Shown: piece by piece, positions 58,011 to 64,000 of the stretch | Numbering within the stretch: the first letter of the stretch is position 1 | Layout of the letters: each line of letters begins with the position of its first letter | Origin: Ursus arctos | Taxonomy: Eukaryota; Chordata; Mammalia; Carnivora; Ursidae | NCBI RefSeq assembly: GCF_023065955.2 | Contig: NW_026623050.1 | Location: 23,084,501 to 23,148,500 of the forward strand | Length of the DNA stretch: 64,000 nt | Reading direction: 5' to 3' | The notes under the pieces: generated by a model | What the model saw: the letters and a program-made list of their open reading frames with translations, nothing else | What the model was told of the DNA's origin: nothing | Database searches by the model: none | Position numbers and translations under genes: made by a program

Positions 58011-60329
58011 CTTTAGGAGTAAATATGGAGAGGTGGCCTGCATTCTTCAACAGCTACAACGTTCCACTGGAAAGCACACTTCACCCAGGAATGCGGGGAG
58101 GGTGACAGACAGGTAATCTGAAAGATATGTAGATTCTGTCTCTAAAGCCAGAGGTTTACAAAGTGGGTTGTTCACACACCCAGGCCTGTGCAAAATGACT
58201 CATTGGAATGTGGAATAACTTCCATTAACTTTTAATCTTATCCTTAAAAGTTTTGCATATTTTCAAACATACATAATAGTGCAATAGTACATTTATATTT
58301 CCTTATCAGGAGTATGCACTCAAGATTTTTAAGTGTGGGGTATAAGATCAACAAAGCTGGAGACCACTCTCCCAGACAGCTGTTTTAATGAATGCCACAG
58401 AAAGCAGCCTACCTCTAAGAGGCAAAGGAGGGGCTAAGTTGCCTGTCCTCCGAGTCTCTGCGACTGTCATCCCCCCCCGAGGCCCTTGGCATTGTGCGTT
58501 GTAGCATTCATGAAACTTCAGCCCAGTGAGAACTCCTTATGTGAGCAGAACCTGTCCTCGGCTGGGGACCCTACAAAGGTACCCGCTGTCTAAGCAGCGA
58601 TCCCCAAAATGCTTCTGTGGAGCCCAGACTCTTCAAGGGGAGAAAGAGGAGAAGAGTTAATTAGCTGGATGCACTGCATGCTCTAAGACCCTTTTAGAGA
58701 TCATAGTGGAGGCGCTAAAAGGTACTTCATTTAAAATAAATCAATAAATGAAAATAAAAATAAACAAAGACATGTTTGATTTTAACTCCGCGTTTCCATT
58801 TGACCCTGGGATCCATTCCCCCTCCCAACTTTTCTTTTTCTGAGTATTTACCTAAAAACCCACATAACTAGAATTTTGTGGGAAAACTTTATAGAAAAAT
58901 GTCGATTAGGAGATTTGTGGCAGGAAAATACCACCTCCAAAATGTTTAACTTTCACTTTTCGTTAGGAAATAGTCAAATAAAAAAATGCCAGAGATGATT
59001 TAGCTAAAGAAAATACTTGTTCACACATGAAGAAGCGAGGGCCTCCCCGTTTAATTTCTAATTCGAGCTTTCTGAATCTAGCTCTCCTGCTGCTTCAATT
59101 TGTTGCTTACACACTCCAAAGCTGAGCTGTGTTTTTCCCATTTGCGGAGAACGTGGTGGGTAGATTTCATTCTCTCTAAATATAAGTGCATATTAGATTT
59201 TGAAAGAAAATTTCTCTGGGGGCGAAGGGAGGAGGTCGTGCAGCAAGGGGACTTAGAATCCGAGATGTTAAAAGTTAGAAATATGGGTATCCGTAATATG
59301 TTGTAATGAGACTGATGTTTGTGCTTCTCTTGTGAAATTAGCTTCATTGCCTATTTACAAAGCATACACCCTTTATTAAAATATAAATGTTTATGGAACA
59401 CTTACTATGACCAAGTTCAAGGACACAGAGACCAAAAAAGTAGAAGAACCAAGAGGGAAGGGGCAATCCAGGCAGAGGGAAAAACATAGCCACGGGCATG
59501 CAAGTATGACAGAGCAGGAAACCGTCAAGGAACTGCCCTGCAATTACATCATTCATTGCTCAAAGCTTGTGACAAGAAGTTTGGACACGTTCACGCAAAC
59601 TTTTACTAAAACTCCAAAACTCAGCTCAAGCCTATCTGTTTGGGGGAGTCATGTCAGCTCACATGTGCATCCCCTCTGAGCCGCTAGCCACCCCGTGTCT
59701 GTGTTTTACAGCACAAATCCCTCAGCATTATACATGCTGGGCTCTTTTTTCCTCCTAGACTATGAGCTCCCTGAGAGCACAGATCACTGTCCCTGGGGGG
59801 CTGTGAGGACAGAATGCAGGAGGTTGGTGAGTGAATGGGAATTGAGGTAGCCACTGAGTATCAGTGATCCTTTCCAGAGCTTGGCTTAGATGAAGCAGGG
59901 TTGGCACTGCAGGACAGTATGAGCTATGACAGAAGCGTGTACAGAATGCCAGAGAGCACAGCAGAGGGTCACCTCACTAAGCACACTACGAGGTTAGATG
60001 TCCTGATCCTGAGCTGATGGGTGGCCATGATTCAGAGGAAAAGGTCTGAAAAGCCAAGAGCCTTTCACAGCCTCCAAGCTGTTAGGCCAACATCCTCAAG
60101 AACCACCACCAAGTAGGACCCAACTGCCCAAGGAAAAGCCAGCTCTTCAGTAAACGAGCCCAGCGCTGCACCAAAATGAAAACCGCCCTCCAGAGCTACG
60201 CAAGGGAACCTGAATGGCAAGGCGCACATATAATCAAATCAAGAGTAAAAAATATTACCTTTCCCCAAAGAGAAATTAGCCATCAGTACCCAGTACAGAA
60301 CCATTCAACATTATTAAAAACTCTGTTTG

Positions 60330-60670
60330 AGCCTCTTAGCCTTTCTTCATCCTTCAGAGTTGGGCTCATGCATCACTTTCTTGGGGCGGTCTTCCCTGAC
60401 CTTCCTGACCAGGTCCCCCCTCCTCCCTCAGTCCCATCCATCCCTGCACGATCGGCTCTCCGATCACCAAAGTGTCTGCTTCACAGCATCCATCAGGCTG
60501 GAGACTGCACGTGTACCCACATGATTATTTGGTTACCATCTGTCTAACCTACCAGACCATAAGCTTCACGAGGGCAGGGACAGTGTTATGTTCACCACCA
60601 TATTCCTATTAATCTAGGAGAGGTGCTGGCACAACCAAGGGCTTGATGATCCATCCAATGAATAACTGAG
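60330..60670 (+). repeat. L2 3' end relic
   Basis: GGTCTTCCCTGACCTTCC, CCATAAGCTTCACGAGGGCA, GGGACAGTGTTATGTTCACC and a final GATCCATCCAATGAATAA fit the L2 3' order well. Confidence 0.82.
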
Positions 60671-61529
60671 GTTAGGAGCGCATGCAAGCCAGTCTAATTC
60701 CAAACATCCTGGTAAGATTTCAAGAAAGCAAGGGGGGAGGGGAGAGAAGAAGGGTTAAAAGGTCAGTTCGCGTATTCACAGATGCTACTAATAGGGGCTT
60801 AAGGAAAATGAGAACTAACTACAATCACAAAACTATTAAATAGTGAAAATTAATCACAACATAGTGACACCTCGATTTATAAAAACTGGACCTTTTTGTT
60901 AGAAATACACACCCAAAAACTCCCATGCCCAAAAGGCAGAGGAGAAAAAAATAAAATATACATTTAGAATGAATGAAGAATTGCTTAATTCGTTCAGTAT
61001 TTGTTTTTCCAAAATTATTTCCAAAGCTCATGCAATGCAATCACTTTTTATATAAGACAACCTACACTCTATCAAATTATTCTAATTTCTTCATACTGAG
61101 AACAAACAACTCCAGGATATCTTTTTAAAGATATATTTCCACCTCTGGAGATCATTATCATTTCAACAAGAAAGAGTCGAGTCTAGTTATTTTTTCTATT
61201 TATTCTACTATAGGACACACAGGTTAAATGCCAATAAGTAAGACCAACAAAAACTAGTGAGCAAAGAGGGATGGAATGACCCGCTTGCTATGACTGCTGG
61301 ATGACTGACAGCTTCAAGCATTTACCCTAGCAGTTGAAATCAATTAATCATTCACTGTAACTGGAGCAGAATATAATTAATTATGTTAGCTTGACTGAGT
61401 CAAGTTTAATTCCAGTAAAAAAAAAAAATCATTATAAAAAATCATTGTAAATATAGGCTATTATCATGAAAGGTTGTTAAAATAAAAATGAGTTTCTATA
61501 TGAATTTGATTCATACTTTAAAAAAAACA

Positions 61530-62640
61530 TTTATGGGAAATTTCTGATATAAACACAGGTCGAGAAAATAGTACCTGTATAATGAATTCCCAAGTACCCA
61601 CCACACAGTTTCAGTAATTATCAACTCATGGTCAACCTTGTTTCATCTGTATTCCCACACACTACCCAGCTCCAACTCCTCAATTATTTTTAAGCAGATT
61701 GTAAATGCTGTATTATTTCAAGTATTTCAATCTGCATCTCTAGTAGGGTTCCTTGTAAAAATGTAACCACAACACCATTAACACACCTAAAAATAATTGG
61801 AAAACTCCTTAAAGTCATCAAATATCCAGTTACTTCTAGATTTCCCCAATGGTCTCATTTTTTATTAAGTTTATTCAAATCAAGATCCAAATAAGCCCAT
61901 AAATTGTATTGGTAGATATATCTCTTTTAGTCCGTTTTTTTTTTTTTTTCCCCTTGCAATTCAGTTATTGAACAAACGGGGTTACTGGTCCTATAGTTTT
62001 CCAGAGTCTGGATTTTGCTGATTGAATCTCTTGTGGTATCAATTAACGTGTTCCTTTCTTTTCTGTATTTCTAGTAAAGAGGTGATCAGTTTTGGAGCCT
62101 CAGTCAGCATCGGATTCGACTTTTGGCAGAACTGCTTCATTAAGTGGTATATGTATTTCCATTAAGAGGCACAAAATGTTTGCTATCTCTTTGTGGGGTT
62201 AGCAGTTACTGGTGATCATTGCCCAGATCCACTAATTATTGTGGGGTAAAATAGTGATAGCCTATCCTTCCTCTTTAACTCCTTAGCTGGTGTATTTCTT
62301 TAAGAGCATATTCCAAAGGTAACTACGATTTTGTCAACTCACAGAGTAAATAACATGAGCTTCAATCTCTTGCAGATATTATCCTTATTGATGCTAAAAT
62401 TGTCTCAGCTTTGGCCAGTGGGAACTTCTTCAAGGTGCCTCCTGAATCTTTTTTGACAGACTTCTAATGGCTTATTTGCTTTTTGGTATGACAGAGTGGT
62501 TTTTAGGCTCTTCTTGTACATTTCTTTCTCTAGACCTAGAATTAGCCATTCATCAAGGACGTCCGGTTTCTTTGAAGAAAACGGCATTCAGAGACCACAA
62601 TTGGGGCACTATGTTTGATTTTCACTTGAATTATGTTCAA
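61530..62640 (-). mobile_element. Ancient L1M-type 3' segment, antisense
   Basis: TAATTATCAACTCATGGTC, GAGCCTCAGTCAGC, AGAGGCACAAAATG and TTGGCCAGTGGGAACTTCTTC occur in the order I know from reversed L1M consensus. A T-run at 61936 interrupts it. A 5' piece of the same family lies at 57225-57320. Confidence 0.7.
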
Positions 62641-62756
62641 AGCTAATAAAGTCAACTAAGCAGGAGTTTTCTCCTGTTTCTAATAAATTCATGTAGCTGC
62701 ATATATGTGAATTTTTAAGCATGGGGATCTCAGATTAAAAATAATAATAATATGCG

Positions 62757-62845
62757 GGGTGCCTGGCTGTTTCAGTCAGTAAAGCGTGCAACTCTTGATC
62801 TTGGAGCCCCATGTTGGCTGTTGAGATTCTTTGAAAAAAGTATAT
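62757..62845 (+). mobile_element. Short tRNA-derived SINE
   Basis: GGGTGCCTGGCTGTTTCAGTC head, GATCTTGGAGCCCCATG and a short A-run. No CT-rich body. Confidence 0.78.
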
Positions 62846-62849
62846 AACA

Positions 62850-63240
62850 TGCTAATGGTGGAAGTATTGTTATATGATAATGATAGGAGTATAACTTGGT
62901 ACCATCTCTCTGGAAAGACAATATCGTAATTTTTACCTATGACCTCTAAAAAACCTTTAGCCCAACAATTCCACTTTTAGGTATTTATTAGGCTTAGGAA
63001 TTTTCCTTGTAGGGCTGTTTAAAATAATAAATGATCTAAAAACCTATATGTGCAAACAGGAGGGAACTGGTTAATTTTAAGAATGTACAGTAAGTACATC
63101 CATAGAATGAAACATTTATAGTCATTAAAATGATGTAGATACTTTGTCAGTATATTGTTAAATAAGAAAGGTGGGTACAGAAGTATTCGTATCATGCTTT
63201 TAACCACAAAAATAGAAAAAAGTCTTGAAGGCTATATCCC
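62850..63240 (+). mobile_element. Ancient L1 3' fragment, sense
   Basis: CAACAATTCCACTTTTAGG, GGGAACTGGTTAATTTTAAG and TATTGTTAAATAAGAAAGG follow the order of L1M 3' ends. Confidence 0.7.
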
Positions 63241-64000
63241 AAAATCTGAACAGGGCACACTGGGTCATTCTCATGTTTCTACTACTGGCTTAGGACTTGG
63301 CTTTGCTGGGCCTGCCAAGTCATACACTACTCCACCTGCTTCCCAGTTTCAAAAATTGTGTTCCTGTTGTCTTTGCTTCAGCATTCCTTATCCTTGTCAA
63401 ATTATGCTCTTTTCTTTCCCCCGTCACTGTGACTTTAGTGGAGATTTTAGGAAAGAGCAGAGGCTATAAATATTTTGTTCAACCTTCCATTTTGCCTAGC
63501 ATCCCATTGCTTTTTATGGGAGAGAACACACGCTCTGAAGAGCGTATCAATTATAAAATATATGCATTTCTACTGAAAATCATGCACACACGTATACATC
63601 TTAGACATACAAGCACTATCGCAATATAGCACACAAGGGCTCATTCTGTATCCTAATAATATATAAAGGGCTGGCTACAGAACCAATAATGGAAAAACTA
63701 AACCGGTAATAAATGGAAAAAGAGATTTAAATAGGAGTTGTTTTTAATTAAGAACATAAAACCAGAAATGCCAAACTGAAGCTGAGCTCTGTGGGGCAAA
63801 CTGACCATATTTATTACTTAGAAGTCAAAACTGTTTTTCAAGAAACTACAATTTACTGCAAAGTTAGACTTCTTTAAAGATGAACTGTCCCTGGCAGCTG
63901 CTTTAAAACTGTATCCAACTTGCTCTCTAGTTTGGGAAGACACTGACCTTTAATTCTCGATACTGAACGTCACCCCCTCTTATACCCCTGCCGATGGGCT

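Larger units (their letters stand above)
43941..64000. other. Intergenic region downstream of LIPC
   Basis: No further coding gene is recognised on either strand. In mammals the next gene is ADAM10 in the opposite direction; I looked for its C-terminal codons and 3' UTR from memory and saw no match, so it probably starts beyond the window. Contents are the CpG-rich block, Can-SINEs, a long antisense L1, L2 relics, and AT-rich unmarked stretches such as 58400-59340 and 60670-61500, in which I see no specific structure. Confidence 0.8.

Noticed and set aside
58400..64000. 3' end of ADAM10 on the minus strand
   Set aside because: Expected from mammalian gene order, but I found no match to its C-terminal codons or 3' UTR as I remember them. 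It probably lies beyond the window.
1..64000. CRISPR array, phage, operon or other prokaryotic system
   Set aside because: No evenly spaced direct repeats, ribosome-binding sites or tightly packed genes. Introns, SINEs and L1s show a mammalian nuclear genome.

Overview
The window is nuclear DNA from a placental mammal, almost certainly a caniform carnivore and most likely a bear or giant panda. The evidence is a dense set of tRNA-derived Can-SINEs whose heads read GGCGCCTGGGTGGC and whose tails read AAATAAATAAATAAAATC. Several belong to the 'GCACAGCGGTTAAGCGTCTG' subtype that I associate with ursids. There are also many ancient L1, L2 and MIR relics. The species call is inference; the carnivore call is strong.

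One protein-coding gene is visible: LIPC, hepatic triglyceride lipase, on the + strand. Eight exons (2-9) lie between 16125 and 43890. Together they give 470 codons with no frameshift or premature stop, all with GT-AG introns. This equals the length of the matching part of the 499-residue human protein as I remember it. Exon 1, with the promoter, start codon and signal peptide, lies upstream of the window, so 1-16124 is the 3' part of intron 1. The Ser-Asp-His triad, the oxyanion HGW motif, the lid and the C-terminal PLAT domain are all present. The 3' UTR is very short: AATAAA starts 26 bases after the stop codon.

Layout: 1-16124, intron 1 (L1, L2, MIR and SINE relics). 16125-26719, exons 2-6 (the catalytic domain) with introns of 3.9, 0.6, 2.8 and 2.3 kb; intron 2 holds a pyrimidine-rich minisatellite. 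26720-36702, a 10 kb intron 6 with no young SINE. 36703-43890, exons 7-9 (PLAT domain and basic tail). 43891-64000, the 3' UTR then intergenic DNA. In mammals ADAM10 is expected further on in the opposite direction, but I could not find its 3' end here. The intergenic part holds an isolated CpG-rich block (about 44741-44880) with CRE, E-box, GC-box and ETS-like sites, a long fragmented antisense L1 (about 49.1-54.3 kb), and an L1 3' end inserted inside a SINE with a 16-base target duplication.

There is no operon, CRISPR array, phage or other prokaryotic system. Most open reading frames here are chance frames in intronic or repeat DNA. The most interesting points are the unexplained promoter-like CpG block, a Gly-to-Ala change next to the catalytic Asp, and changes in glycosylation sites and surface charge in this lipase.
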